DNA of 64,000 nucleotides. It comes from Flavisphingomonas formosensis (lineage in GTDB: Bacteria > Pseudomonadota > Alphaproteobacteria > Sphingomonadales > Sphingomonadaceae). The notes beneath the pieces are model-generated. The model was not told where the DNA came from and did not search any database. It worked only from the letters and a program-made list of their open reading frames with translations. The stretch spans positions 124,001-188,000 of the forward strand of contig NZ_WRPK01000010.1 in the NCBI RefSeq assembly GCF_009755815.1, given 5' to 3'. Shown piece by piece: positions 8,444 to 17,856 of this stretch. The position numbers and the translations under genes were made by a program. Position 1 is the first letter of the stretch, and each line of letters begins with the position of its first letter.

Positions 8444-9111
8444 GCGCCGCTCGGCTGCTGCCGGAGCATAGCGATCACCTGCGGCGCGAGGTTGCGCACG
8501 ATCAGGTCCACGCCGCGCGCATTGGGATGCATGCCGTCCGCCTGGAGCAACGGCTTCTGCGCCGCCACGCCTGCGAGAAAGAAGGGATAAAGCCGTGCCC
8601 CATATTTGCGGGCGAGATCCGGAAAGATCGGCTCGAACCGTGCCGCATAGCCCCGCCCCAGATTCGGCGCCGCACGCATCCCGGCCAACAGCACGGGAAT
8701 GCGCCGCCGCTTAAGCTCGGCAAGTATCGCATCCAGATTGGCGCGCGTCTGGTCCGGGCTCAACCCACGCAGCATGTCGTTGGCACCCAGTTCGACGATC
8801 ACCAGATCGGGATTGCCCTTGATCGACCGCAGCACCCAGGCAAGCCGCGCCCGGCCGGCCGCGCTGGTATCGCCGGATACGCCGGCATTCTGCACCCGCA
8901 CCGCGATTCCCGCCCCCCGTAGCGCTGCCTGGAGCCGGACGGGAAAGGCCTGGGCGGCTGGCAAGCCGTAGCCGGCGGTCAGGCTGTCTCCGAAAGCCAG
9001 CACCAGCCGGTCCGCCGCGAAGGCCGGCACTGCACCGAGCAGCGCGAAAATCAGGAGCACACCTTGGATAAGGCGCCGCGCCGCATCATATGCCGTCTTC
9101 CTGCCTTTCAC
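8428..9111 (-). CDS. tesA: Arylesterase / thioesterase I, GDSL (SGNH) hydrolase
   Basis: 227 residues from GTG 9111, with GGAGGAG eight bases upstream. A signal peptide (about residues 1-33, ending AVPAFAA) is followed by the four SGNH blocks: LAFGDSLTAGYGLP (block I, nucleophile Ser), VQNAGVSGDTSAAG (block II), VIVELGANDMLRG (block III) and QADGMHPNARGVD (block V, Asp and His). TesA is a periplasmic multifunctional esterase/thioesterase/lysophospholipase. It is divergent from an ABC ATPase-permease pair, the conserved tesA-ybbA-ybbP arrangement of many proteobacteria. Confidence 0.93.
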   Translation of the reverse strand: MKGRKTAYDAARRLIQGVLLIFALLGAVPAFAADRLVLAFGDSLTAGYGLPAAQAFPVRLQAALRGAGIAVRVQNAGVSGDTSAAGRARLAWVLRSIKGNPDLVIVELGANDMLRGLSPDQTRANLDAILAELKRRRIPVLLAGMRAAPNLGRGYAARFEPIFPDLARKYGARLYPFFLAGVAAQKPLLQADGMHPNARGVDLIVRNLAPQVIAMLRQQPSGAQPAR

Positions 9112-9129
9112 CCGGACCGCTCCTCCGCC

Positions 9130-9822
9130 ATGACTGACCCGCATATCGCGATCCATGCCCGCGATGTCACCCTCTCCCTGGGCTCCGGCGAGAAGCGCGT
9201 CGCCATATTGAGAGGCATCGATCTCGACGTTGCGACCGGAGAGAGCGTCGCCCTGCTCGGCGCCTCGGGATCGGGCAAATCATCGCTGATGGCAGTGCTG
9301 GCCGGACTCGAACGGGCCAGCGGCGGCACGATACATGTCTCGGGCACCGATTTCAGTAGCCTGGACGAGGACGCGCTGGCGATCGCGCGCCGCGGCCGGA
9401 TCGGCATCGTCCTGCAAGCCTTCCATCTGCTTCCGACCATGACAGCGCTCGAAAATGTCGCGGTGCCACTCGAACTGTCGGGCGCGCCGGATGCCTTTGC
9501 ACGCGCGGCCGCGGAGCTGGAGGCCGTTGGTCTCGGCCATCGCCTCGATCACTATCCAGTCCAGCTTTCCGGCGGCGAACAGCAGCGCGTCGCGATCGCC
9601 CGGGCGATCGGCCCTCGTCCGGCCCTGTTGTTCGCCGACGAGCCCACCGGCAATCTCGACGCCGCGACCGGCGCTGCGGTGCTCGACCTGCTGTTCGCCC
9701 GCCGTGCGGAAACCGGCACCACCTTGCTGATGATCACCCACGATCCCGCGCTCGCCGACCGCTGCGATCGCGTGCTGGAAATGCGCGACGGCCGCATCGC
9801 CACGGACCGGCGCGCGGCGTGA
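9130..9822 (+). CDS. ABC transporter ATP-binding protein, YbbA/LolD type
   Basis: 230 residues starting at ATG 9130. Walker A LLGASGSGKSSLMAVLAG, Q-loop IGIVLQAFHLLPTMTALENV, signature LSGGEQQRVAIARA, Walker B LLFADEPTGNLD and the H-loop MITHDPALADRCDR are all intact. It belongs to the MacB/LolD/YbbA group that energises FtsX-like permeases rather than substrate importers. The permease follows with a 4-bp overlap (GTGA), so the two are translated together. Divergent from tesA; the trio is thought to act on lipids or acylated products at the inner membrane, though the real substrate is not proven. Confidence 0.93.
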   Translation: MTDPHIAIHARDVTLSLGSGEKRVAILRGIDLDVATGESVALLGASGSGKSSLMAVLAGLERASGGTIHVSGTDFSSLDEDALAIARRGRIGIVLQAFHLLPTMTALENVAVPLELSGAPDAFARAAAELEAVGLGHRLDHYPVQLSGGEQQRVAIARAIGPRPALLFADEPTGNLDAATGAAVLDLLFARRAETGTTLLMITHDPALADRCDRVLEMRDGRIATDRRAA

Positions 9823-12308
9823 GGCTCGCGTGGCGACTGGCGCTGCGCGATCTGCGCGGCGGGATCCGCGGACTGCGCCTGCTCGCGGTCTGTCTCTTTC
9901 TCGGCGTCGCCACGCTCGCCGGCATCGGCAGCCTCTCTTCGGCGATGCGCGCCGAACTGTCGGCAGAGGGCCGCACCTATCTGGGTGGCGATATCCAGCT
10001 CACCCTGTCGCAACGCCGTGCGAGCGACGCCGAGCAGGCCGTGCTCGCGCAGATCGGGCGCGTCTCGCAGAGCGCGCGCATGAATGCCATGCTCGCCAGG
10101 CCGGACGGCACGCGCACCGCCCTGGCTTCGCTCAAGGCGGTCGACGCGCGCTATCCGCTGGTCGGCCGCCTCGCGCTCCAGCCGGGCGCGCTACCATCCA
10201 GGGCGGACGGAATCCTGCTCGATCCGGCCCTCGCGCAACGGCTCGCCGTCCATCCGGGCGATGCTCTGCAATTGGGCGAAGGCCGCTTCGTTGTGACCGG
10301 CCTGATTGCGGACGAGCCCGACCGGCTCGGTGAGGGCTTCCGCTTTGCGCCATCGGCGATCATTCCGCTCGGCGCGCTCGAGCGCACAGGCCTCGTCCAG
10401 CCCGGCAGCCTCTACGACTGGCGGTATCGCATCGCTGTGCCAGCCGGTGCGGATGCCGCCGCGATCGCCGATCGGCTGAAGACGCGCCTGCGCAGCGGCG
10501 ACGCCCAGGTGCGCGACAGCAGCGACGGCGCGCCGGGGGTGCGACGCTCGATCGACCAGATCGGCCAGTTTCTCACCCTGGTCGGCCTCACCGCGCTGGT
10601 GATCGCAGGCATCGGCGTGGGCAATGGCGTCGGCGCCTGGCTGGAGGGCAAGCGGAGCGCGATCGCAACGCTCAAATCGCTCGGGGCGGCATCGCCGCTG
10701 ATCCTGCGCCTCTATCTGATCCAGATCGCTCTCGTGGCCGGCGGGGCGATCGCCGCCGCGCTGCTGGTCGGCGCAGCAGTGCCAGGCCTCGTCTCCCTCA
10801 TCGCCGGATCCGCCCTGCCCGTGCCCGTGCACGCGGGCATCTATCCCGGCGCGTTGATGCTGGGCGCCCTCTACGGATTGCTCGTGGCGCTGGCCTTCGC
10901 CCTGCCGCCGCTCGATCGCGCACGCGGCGTCACCGCAGCCACGCTGTTCCGGGGCGCCGCCGAACGCCCGTCTCGGCCTCAGCCCCGCGTGATCATCGGG
11001 TCCGCCATCGCCCTCGGAAGTGCTGTCGCCCTCGCCATCGCAACCGCGCGCCAGCCCGGCTTCGCCGCCGGCGTGCTCGCTGCGGCGGCCGGTACGGTGG
11101 TGATACTCGGCCTGATCGCGCGCGCCATTCGCGCCCTCGCCGCTGGCCTGCCCCGCCCTCGCCGTCCGTTGCTGAGGCTGGCGATCGCGAACCTGCACGC
11201 TCCCGGCGCCCAGACGGGGCGGCTGGTGCTGGCGCTCGGCCTCGGTCTCACCCTGTTCGTGACCCTCGCCACGATTCAGACCAATCTTTCGGGCGCGCTG
11301 CGCAAGACCGTGCCGGAACGCGCGCCGAGCTTCTTCGTGCTGGACATCCCCTCGGACGGGCTCGGCCGTTTCCAAACGATCGTGCGCCGCGCCGTGCCCG
11401 GCGCCACGATTAAGACGGTGCCCTCGCTGCGGGGGCCGGTGGTCGCGATCGGCAACCAGCGGGTGGCGGACATGAAGACGATTCCCGAAGGCGCCTGGAT
11501 CCTGCGCGGCGACCGCGGCCTCACCTTCGCAAGCGACCTGCCCGAAGGAAACAGCATCACCGCGGGCCACTGGTGGCCGAAAGATTATGCCGGTCCGCCG
11601 CTCGTCTCGATGGATGCCGAAGCCGGACGCGTCCTTGGGCTCAAGGTGGGCGACAGCATCACCGTCTCGGCGCTCGGCGTCGAAATTCCCGCCACCATCG
11701 CTTCCTTCCGGCAGATCGAATGGCGGACGATGGGCTTCAACTTCGTGCTGATCTTCTCGCCGCACAGCTTCGATGGCGCGCCATTCAATTACATGGCCAC
11801 GATAGAGGCGCCGATCGAACGGGAGGATGCGCTCAACCGCGCCGTCGCACTGGCTTTCCCGTCCAGCAGCCTGATCCGGGTCAAGGATATTGTCGCCACG
11901 GTCTCCACCCTTTTCGGCCAGCTGGCGACGGCGGTCGGAGCCGCCGCTTCGGTCGCCATCGCCTCGGGCATCGCGGTGCTGGTCGGCGCGATCCTCGCGG
12001 CGCGGCAGGCGCGGACCTATGACGCCGTGTTGCTCAAGCTGCTCGGCGCCACACGCCGGCAGGTGCTGGCCGTCCAAGCGCTCGAATATGCGCTGCTTGC
12101 CACGGTGATCGCGGCGGTTGCACTCGCGATCGGCGTGACGGCCGGCTGGTATGTCACGGTGCGGATGTTCGAACTGCCCTGGGCTCCCACCTGGCCGGCC
12201 ATATTCGGGACGCTGGGCAGCGGCATCGTGCTGATCCTCGTCATCGGCCTGGCCGGCACGCTGCCGGTGCTGGCAGCGCGTCCGGCCCAGGCCCTGCGGG
12301 CGCTCTGA
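9819..12308 (+). CDS. FtsX-like ABC transporter permease, YbbP type
   Basis: 829 residues, the length of YbbP-type double FtsX permeases. The first membrane helix (about 20-40) precedes a periplasmic MacB_PCD-like domain. A block of helices around residues 245-390 and 395-480, a second extracytoplasmic domain (about 490-690) and a last three-helix FtsX block (about 700-825; AVGAAASVAIASGIAVLVGA) follow. It starts at GTG 9819 overlapping the ATPase stop. Together with the ATPase it should form a type VII-like ABC complex that works by mechanotransmission or lipid extraction and not by classical import. The 3' end faces ppk2. Confidence 0.9.
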   Translation: MRLAWRLALRDLRGGIRGLRLLAVCLFLGVATLAGIGSLSSAMRAELSAEGRTYLGGDIQLTLSQRRASDAEQAVLAQIGRVSQSARMNAMLARPDGTRTALASLKAVDARYPLVGRLALQPGALPSRADGILLDPALAQRLAVHPGDALQLGEGRFVVTGLIADEPDRLGEGFRFAPSAIIPLGALERTGLVQPGSLYDWRYRIAVPAGADAAAIADRLKTRLRSGDAQVRDSSDGAPGVRRSIDQIGQFLTLVGLTALVIAGIGVGNGVGAWLEGKRSAIATLKSLGAASPLILRLYLIQIALVAGGAIAAALLVGAAVPGLVSLIAGSALPVPVHAGIYPGALMLGALYGLLVALAFALPPLDRARGVTAATLFRGAAERPSRPQPRVIIGSAIALGSAVALAIATARQPGFAAGVLAAAAGTVVILGLIARAIRALAAGLPRPRRPLLRLAIANLHAPGAQTGRLVLALGLGLTLFVTLATIQTNLSGALRKTVPERAPSFFVLDIPSDGLGRFQTIVRRAVPGATIKTVPSLRGPVVAIGNQRVADMKTIPEGAWILRGDRGLTFASDLPEGNSITAGHWWPKDYAGPPLVSMDAEAGRVLGLKVGDSITVSALGVEIPATIASFRQIEWRTMGFNFVLIFSPHSFDGAPFNYMATIEAPIEREDALNRAVALAFPSSSLIRVKDIVATVSTLFGQLATAVGAAASVAIASGIAVLVGAILAARQARTYDAVLLKLLGATRRQVLAVQALEYALLATVIAAVALAIGVTAGWYVTVRMFELPWAPTWPAIFGTLGSGIVLILVIGLAGTLPVLAARPAQALRAL

Positions 12309-12327
12309 TCGCGGCCCGCGCGATCAG
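12305..12327. terminator. Hairpin between convergent ybbP-like and ppk2 genes
   Basis: CTGATCGCG and CGCGATCAG form a 9-bp perfect stem around a GCCCG loop in the 15-bp gap between two convergent stops, partly overlapping both gene ends. There is no clear T-run, so intrinsic termination is only a suggestion. Confidence 0.4.
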
Positions 12328-13241
12328 TAGCGTTCAGGCACGTACATCTCTTCCGGCACCGGATGCCGCTCATAATCGGCATGGCGGACGCGAGCCGGCA
12401 GAATGACCGGAGCTTTGGGCACATCCTCATAGGGGATCTGCTCCAGCAGATGCGCGATGCAGTTGAGCCGGGCCTTCTTCTTGTCGACCGCTTCCACCAC
12501 CCACCAGGGCGCTTCGGGAATGTGCGTATGCTGGAGCATCGCCTCCTTGGCGCGGGTATAATCTTCCCAGCGGCGGCGCGATTCCACGTCCATCGGCGAG
12601 AGCTTCCACTGCTTCAGCGGATCCTCGATCCGCATGGTGAAGCGGAACTGCTGCTCCTCGTCGGTGATCGAGAACCAATATTTGACGAGGATGATACCGG
12701 ATCGGACGAGCATCCGCTCGAACTCGGGCACCGAGCGGAAGAACTCCTCCACATCCTCCTCGTCGCAGAAACCCATCACCCGCTCTACGCCGGCGCGGTT
12801 GTACCAGCTGCGATCGAACAGCACGATCTCGCCCGCGGCGGGCAGATGCGCGACATAGCGTTGGAAATACCATTGGGTTCGTTCGCGCTCGTTCGGCGCG
12901 GGGAGCGCGGCGACGCGGCAGACGCGCGGATTGAGCCGCTGGGTGATCCGCTTGATCGCGCCGCCCTTGCCGGCGGAATCCCGACCCTCGAAGATCACGA
13001 CGACCTTCAGCCCCTTGTGCTGCACCCAATCCTGCAGCCTCACCAATTCATGCTGGAGCCGGAAGAGCTCCCGAAAATAGAGGCGGCGATCGAGCTGCTC
13101 GCGATCCGGATGCTCGGCCAGATCGGCAAACATCGTCTCGAGCCGGCTTTCGTCGATCTCCATCTCCAGCTCCTCGTCGAAGCTGTCGGCGATTTCTTCC
13201 TTGATGCGGGCCATGTCGGCGGTTTCGGCAGTGAAAGTCAT
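12324..13241 (-). CDS. ppk2: Polyphosphate kinase 2
   Basis: 305 residues. The P-loop GRDSAGKGG (86-94) lies after an acidic N-terminal extension, followed by AIKRITQRLNPRVCRVAALP, the lid-module helices, Walker B LFDRSWYNRAGVERVMGFC and the RRRWEDYTRAKEAM segment, all diagnostic of PPK2. These enzymes use polyphosphate to phosphorylate nucleoside mono- or diphosphates, or make polyphosphate from GTP/ATP. One-domain length fits class I-type PPK2; the preference for ADP, GDP or AMP cannot be read from sequence with certainty. Monocistronic, converging with the YbbP-like permease and divergent from the MFS gene. Confidence 0.94.
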   Translation of the reverse strand: MTFTAETADMARIKEEIADSFDEELEMEIDESRLETMFADLAEHPDREQLDRRLYFRELFRLQHELVRLQDWVQHKGLKVVVIFEGRDSAGKGGAIKRITQRLNPRVCRVAALPAPNERERTQWYFQRYVAHLPAAGEIVLFDRSWYNRAGVERVMGFCDEEDVEEFFRSVPEFERMLVRSGIILVKYWFSITDEEQQFRFTMRIEDPLKQWKLSPMDVESRRRWEDYTRAKEAMLQHTHIPEAPWWVVEAVDKKKARLNCIAHLLEQIPYEDVPKAPVILPARVRHADYERHPVPEEMYVPERY

Positions 13242-13471
13242 AGGAACCTGTGCGTCTGGCGGGAGGCCTCAGCGTGACGCCCGCTCGTTACACGAATGTG
13301 ACGACGCTAGGTTCGGACGCATTTACCGAAATGCCTGAACCCATCGGCAAGCCCCGATACGAAGACCATGACATTCTATTACGCGGGTTGAAGGTCATCC
13401 CCCCTCATCGCTAAGCTGTCGCGTAGCTCGACCCCGGAATTTTCCGCGAGAGTCGCGCGACGGAGAGAGTC

Positions 13472-14692
13472 ATGGCCGACGCCGCGATCGCCTACCCAGT
13501 GCAAAAGGCCCCATGGGCAGCCGGCCCGGTCGGCACCGTGGTGATGCTGACGGGAGCCATGTTCTCCGGCCTGATATTCGTGGCCGTCGGCCCCGTGCTG
13601 CCGATGCTCGCCAGCCATTTCGGCGGCGGCCACGATGGTGCGGCGCTGGCGCAATGGACGATGACGGTGCCGTCGGTCGGGCTCGTCATAGGCGGTCTGC
13701 TGGGCGGCTGGATCTTCGATCGGCTCGGGCCGAGGCAGGTACTGCCGCCCGCGCTCCTCGCCTATGGCATCGCGGGTGCCGGCGGCGCATGGCTCAGCGA
13801 ACCGACGATGATGCTCGCTACCCGGCTGATCATCGGCTTTTGCGCCTGCGTCATCTCGCTGGGCACCACGGTGATGATCGCCGAGTCCTTCCACGAGACC
13901 CGGCGAGCGAAGATGCTCGGCTACAAGAATGCGATCGCGGCCGCCGTCGGCATCGGCGGAACGATGGTATCCGGCGCGATCGCGGACGCCTTCGGCTGGC
14001 GGGCGGCCTTCGCGGTATATGGCATCGCCCTGCTCTTCGTGCTGCCCGCAGTGATCTCCACCCGCGGTTTCCCGGCACCGGCGCCGGCTGCCGCTTCGGA
14101 CGGCAATGGCTATTGGCGCGACATCGGCCGCAACTGGTTCATCTATGTCACGATCGTGCTGTTCGCGATCATCGTGATGGCGCCACTCACCCAGGTGCCT
14201 TTCCTGCTCCACGAAATGGCGGTGCAGAATTCCAAACAGCTCGCCATGGTGCTGGGCTGCGCCTCCTTCGGCAGCGCGATCGGCGGGTTCCTGTTCGGCC
14301 ATGTCATCGCGCGGCTCGGCATGATCGGCACCTTCATCGCGATGATGACGGTGTGGGGTGCCAGCATGCTGATGCTGGGTACCGCCGGATCGGCGACCCA
14401 TGCCGCCGTCGGCTGCTTCGTCAGCGGCATCGCGAGCGGTATGTTCGTCGTCTATATGGCCAATGCGCTCGTCGTTCGCGTAGCACCGCGCAATCGCGGC
14501 CGAGCGGTCGGTTTTCTGTACGTCTCGCTTTTCGCGGGCGATTTCGTCACGCCGATGGTGCTGGTGCCGATGGCGCAGACGCTGGGCCGCCACACCAGCT
14601 TCCTGCTCCTCGCCCTGCCCTGCGCGCTCGCCGTGCTCGTCATGCTGGGCGCAACCATCACGAAGCGTGGCTCGCGGCCGGCCGCGGGCTGA
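13472..14692 (+). CDS. MFS transporter
   Basis: 406 residues with about 12 hydrophobic helices. The loop between helices 2 and 3 carries GGLLGGWIFDRLGPRQVLP, the MFS motif-A pattern G-x3-D-R-x-G-R/P. The second half begins with a helix after DIGRNWFIYVTI. A good ribosome site (GGAGAGA) precedes ATG 13472. The family moves small molecules by uniport, symport or antiport; the substrate (drug, sugar or aromatic acid) cannot be told. It stands alone, divergent from ppk2 and convergent with dedA-like 14783. Confidence 0.85.
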   Translation: MADAAIAYPVQKAPWAAGPVGTVVMLTGAMFSGLIFVAVGPVLPMLASHFGGGHDGAALAQWTMTVPSVGLVIGGLLGGWIFDRLGPRQVLPPALLAYGIAGAGGAWLSEPTMMLATRLIIGFCACVISLGTTVMIAESFHETRRAKMLGYKNAIAAAVGIGGTMVSGAIADAFGWRAAFAVYGIALLFVLPAVISTRGFPAPAPAAASDGNGYWRDIGRNWFIYVTIVLFAIIVMAPLTQVPFLLHEMAVQNSKQLAMVLGCASFGSAIGGFLFGHVIARLGMIGTFIAMMTVWGASMLMLGTAGSATHAAVGCFVSGIASGMFVVYMANALVVRVAPRNRGRAVGFLYVSLFAGDFVTPMVLVPMAQTLGRHTSFLLLALPCALAVLVMLGATITKRGSRPAAG

Positions 14693-14782
14693 CGCAGCCG
14701 CCGCCGTTCGTGAAGAGGATTTCCCTCTGCACGCCCCGGCGCTCTGCACGCTCGACGGCGGCCTCGCGCAGGTCTGATCGGG

Positions 14783-15442
14783 TCAGGACGAGGAGAGCGC
14801 CCGCCGGTTGCGGTTGCGCCGCCGCGTGCCCGCCCCAAAGACGCGCGCGCCGATCGCGCCCCCCGCAATGGTGGCCACGCCGATGATCGCCGCCAGACCG
14901 ATGAGATGGACCTCGCGGAATTCCTCGATCGGACCAAGCGAACGCGCCGCCAGATAGCCTGGGGTAAGCAGCGCCGGCACCCACAGCAGCGCCGAGAGAA
15001 TATTGGCAAGCTGGAAGCTGCGCTGCTTCATCTGCATCATCCCGGCGACGAGCGGGATGGTCGCGCGGACCGGCCCAAGGAAGCGGCCGAGCAGGATCGA
15101 AATGAAGCCGTGCCGCCAGAAGAACAGGCGTGCCCGCGCCACCGCCGGCTTGTGCCGGTTGAGCGGCCAGTGCCGATGAGCGGACGGACCGATCCGGCGG
15201 CCGATCGCAAAGGACACCCAGTCCCCCAGCACCGATCCGACGACGCACCAGATGAAGACTGGGATAGGATCGATGATACCGCTGCCGACCATGCCGCCGA
15301 CCGCGATCATCAGTGCCGTCGCCGGGATCAGCAGTCCCACCACCGCCAGCGATTCACCGAAAGCAAGCAGGCCAAGCAGCGGCCCCGCCCACGCCTTGTT
15401 CTCGGCGATGAACTTCATGACGTCGGCTATGATCGCTTCCAT
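14783..15442 (-). CDS. DedA/VTT-family membrane protein (first copy)
   Basis: 219 residues from ATG 15442, preceded by AAGGAT. The DedA (SNARE-associated, VTT) fold is seen in the helices GPLLGLLAFGESLAVVGLLIP, the re-entrant region GSVLGDWVSFAIGRRIG and the signature FFWRHGFISILLGRFLGPVRA, with the conserved Arg residues. DedA proteins help recycle or flip undecaprenyl phosphate or phospholipids and affect membrane potential tolerance; the exact cargo here is inferred. The C-terminus is Arg-rich. It is divergent from the SulP transporter. A second DedA gene lies at 17857. Confidence 0.88.
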   Translation of the reverse strand: MEAIIADVMKFIAENKAWAGPLLGLLAFGESLAVVGLLIPATALMIAVGGMVGSGIIDPIPVFIWCVVGSVLGDWVSFAIGRRIGPSAHRHWPLNRHKPAVARARLFFWRHGFISILLGRFLGPVRATIPLVAGMMQMKQRSFQLANILSALLWVPALLTPGYLAARSLGPIEEFREVHLIGLAAIIGVATIAGGAIGARVFGAGTRRRNRNRRALSSS

Positions 15443-15608
15443 AGATCCTTTCCGGGCGGCGCAGAGCGGGAGCCCGGCCAGCGCCATATGTGCAATCGCA
15501 TAGATTGCATTTCAATGAACTTCCGTTCATCGGCCGGCCGGGTGACGGAATTGCGCGGTGGAGCGGGCAATCTTCGCATGCCGCGCGGGCTGCGCTACAC
15601 GCGCTGCC

Positions 15609-17213
15609 ATGCGAAAAGGGGATGTGATTGCCGGCATATCCGTCGCGGGGCTGATGCTTCCCGAAGCGGTGGCGTATGCGGGCATTGCCGGTCTGCCGCC
15701 GCAACGCGCGATATCGGCCGCGATCGCCGGTTCGCTCACCTATGCGCTAATCGGGCGCAGCCGCTTCGCGATCGTGTCGCCGACGTCCTCCTCGGCCGCG
15801 ATCCTCGCCGCGTCGCTGGGCATGGTTTCCGGCAATCCGGCGATGCAGGCCGCGCTCGCAACCATTGCCGTCGTGCTGGTTGGCCTGGCTTTTCTATCGG
15901 CATCCGCCGCTCATCTCGGCGGCCTCACCGGCTTCGTCTCGCGCCCGGTGCTGCGCGGCTTCGCTTTCGGCCTCGCGATCACGATCATCCTCAAGCAGCT
16001 TCCGATCCTCGTCGGCGTTCCGCTGCATGCGTCCGACATCTTCCATCTCGTCGGCGCGCTTACCCTCTCATTGCCACGCTGGCATCTCGCCAGCGTCGCG
16101 ACCGGTCTCGTGGCGCTCGCCGCCCTGCTGTTGCTGCGCCGTATTCCGACCTGCCCGGCTGCCTTCCTCGTCCTCGCCGCCGGCATCGCAGGCTCCTTCG
16201 CGCTCGACCTGCCGGAGCGCGGCGTGGCCGTGGTGGGAAAGGTCGACCTGGTGCCGGGCTGGCCGCAGCTTCCCGCCTTCACGATGCTGGAGATGCAGCG
16301 GCTGGCCGAACTGATCGTGCCGCTGGTGCTGATCCTCTTCGCCGAAAGCTGGGGCACGATGCGCGCCATGGCGCTGCGCCACGGCGATACGATCGAGCCG
16401 AACCGCGAACTCGCGGCGCTCGGTGCCGCGAATCTCGCGGCGGGCGCCTTGCAGGGCATGCCGGTCGGCGCCGGCTTCTCGGCAGGCTCGGCCAGCGAAA
16501 GTGCCGGCGCGGTCACCCGTCAGACCGGCATCGTCGCGGCCCTCGGTCTTGCGCTGCTGATGCTCCTCGGCTCGGGGCTGGTCGCGCATCTGCCGGAACC
16601 CGTGCTTGCAGCCGTGGTGATAGCGGCCCTGACCCACGCACTCGATCCCGCACCGCTCGTGCGGCTGTGGCACCTCGGCCGCGATCCGCTGATCGCGCTT
16701 GGCGCCGCGGCGGGCGTGCTGGTGCTCGGCGTGCTCAACGGCATGCTGTTCGCCATCCTGCTCTCGCTAGCCGCGCTTATCCGACGTATCTCGACGCCCA
16801 CCGTCGTACGCCTCGGCCGGTTGGGCGACGGCCACGACTATGTCGACATCGCCCGTCATCCGGAAGCCATGCAACCGTCCGGGCTGATGATCTGGCGGCC
16901 GGCCGTGCCGCTGTTCTTCGCCAATGCCGAACATATCTTCGCTCTGATCGCCGCGTTCCAGGCGGCAGAGCCGGCGACACACACCGTGATCGTCAGCCTC
17001 GAGGAGAGCTTCGACCTCGACAGCACCGCGCTCGATGCGCTGATGGAGTTCGACGCGACCCTGCGCACCCGCAGCACGACGCTGCATCTCGCCCGGGTGC
17101 GGGACGGAATACGCGATCTGCTGCACTCCGCCGGCGGCGACGATCTGGTCCGGCGGAGCAGCTACAGCGTGGACGATGCGGTAATGTCTGCACGCGCCGA
17201 CGCTTCGCGCTGA
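15609..17213 (+). CDS. SulP (SLC26)-family anion transporter with STAS domain
   Basis: About 534 residues from ATG 15609; a GTG at 15558 would add 17 residues but the family N-terminus matches MRKGDVIAGISVAGLMLPEA. The membrane part shows the SulP signature (EAVAYAGIAGLPPQRAISAA, then SPTSSSAAILAA) and about 11-13 helices to residue 400. A C-terminal STAS-like domain (about 430-520; ATHTVIVSLEESFDLDSTALDAL) binds anti-sigma-like folds in homologues. Substrate is predicted to be sulfate, bicarbonate or a dicarboxylate; not determinable. Divergent from DedA, convergent with the Lrp gene. Confidence 0.88.
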   Translation: MRKGDVIAGISVAGLMLPEAVAYAGIAGLPPQRAISAAIAGSLTYALIGRSRFAIVSPTSSSAAILAASLGMVSGNPAMQAALATIAVVLVGLAFLSASAAHLGGLTGFVSRPVLRGFAFGLAITIILKQLPILVGVPLHASDIFHLVGALTLSLPRWHLASVATGLVALAALLLLRRIPTCPAAFLVLAAGIAGSFALDLPERGVAVVGKVDLVPGWPQLPAFTMLEMQRLAELIVPLVLILFAESWGTMRAMALRHGDTIEPNRELAALGAANLAAGALQGMPVGAGFSAGSASESAGAVTRQTGIVAALGLALLMLLGSGLVAHLPEPVLAAVVIAALTHALDPAPLVRLWHLGRDPLIALGAAAGVLVLGVLNGMLFAILLSLAALIRRISTPTVVRLGRLGDGHDYVDIARHPEAMQPSGLMIWRPAVPLFFANAEHIFALIAAFQAAEPATHTVIVSLEESFDLDSTALDALMEFDATLRTRSTTLHLARVRDGIRDLLHSAGGDDLVRRSSYSVDDAVMSARADASR

Positions 17214-17232
17214 TCCACCCTGCTTCCGCGGC

Positions 17233-17709
17233 TCAGCGGCACACTTCCTCGAACTGATACTTCACGATGTCGGCAATGACCGAGACGTCGAAGCCGCCTA
17301 TGCCCTCTATCTGCGCGAACAGATCGATGATCCGCCCCGAAAGCTCGGACGGGCTCTTCAAGCCGATCAATGTCTGGATCTCGAACGGCCCCGTCACGAT
17401 ATGCGCGGCCAGCACCTCGGGCAGCGCGATCAGATCGTCGGCTACCTCCTCCACCGACCGCCCGCTCACCCGGATGCCGATCGAAAGCAGCAGATCGAAG
17501 CCATGGGCCGAAAAGTCGGTAGCCGCGACGATTCGCAGCGCGCCTGCATTGGTCATCCGCCCGATCCGCGCGCTGATCATCGCGCGACTGACACCGAGCT
17601 GGCGGGCGATGTCATTGTTCGTCATCCGCCCGTTTTCCGTGAGCATCGCCGCGATGCGGCGATCGATCCCGTCGAAGGCATAGTTTGGCGGTTCCGTCTC
17701 TATCGTCAT
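17233..17709 (-). CDS. Lrp/AsnC-family transcriptional regulator
   Basis: 158 residues. An N-terminal HTH (about 14-60: IDRRIAAMLTENGRMTNND, IARQLGVSRAMISARIGRM) is followed by the RAM/AsnC ligand-binding domain (SIGIRVSGRSVEEVADDL, HIVTGPFEIQTLIGLKSP). The family usually senses amino acids and regulates nearby transporters or catabolic genes. It sits between SulP (convergent, 19 bp) and a DedA gene (divergent); which is its target is not shown by the sequence. Confidence 0.9.
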   Translation of the reverse strand: MTIETEPPNYAFDGIDRRIAAMLTENGRMTNNDIARQLGVSRAMISARIGRMTNAGALRIVAATDFSAHGFDLLLSIGIRVSGRSVEEVADDLIALPEVLAAHIVTGPFEIQTLIGLKSPSELSGRIIDLFAQIEGIGGFDVSVIADIVKYQFEEVCR

Positions 17710-17856
17710 GTCCGCCGGTTCATCCTCTTGTCAGCAGCCTAGCAGAATTGCGCTCGTTCGATCACGAAAGGCAACTATAAGGGCAAAGCGCGGTCAATCC
17801 CCGCGCCTGTGGGGATCGCGAATGACACGGACGGCGCAGCGGACGGTTATGCCTGC

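Noticed and set aside
10191-12077. Long open frame opposite the YbbP-like permease
   Set aside because: Shadow frame in GC-rich DNA; the permease on the plus strand has conserved helices and a coupled start.
14906-17257. 783-codon plus-strand frame over DedA and SulP
   Set aside because: It crosses two real genes in wrong frames and is Arg-rich with no domains.
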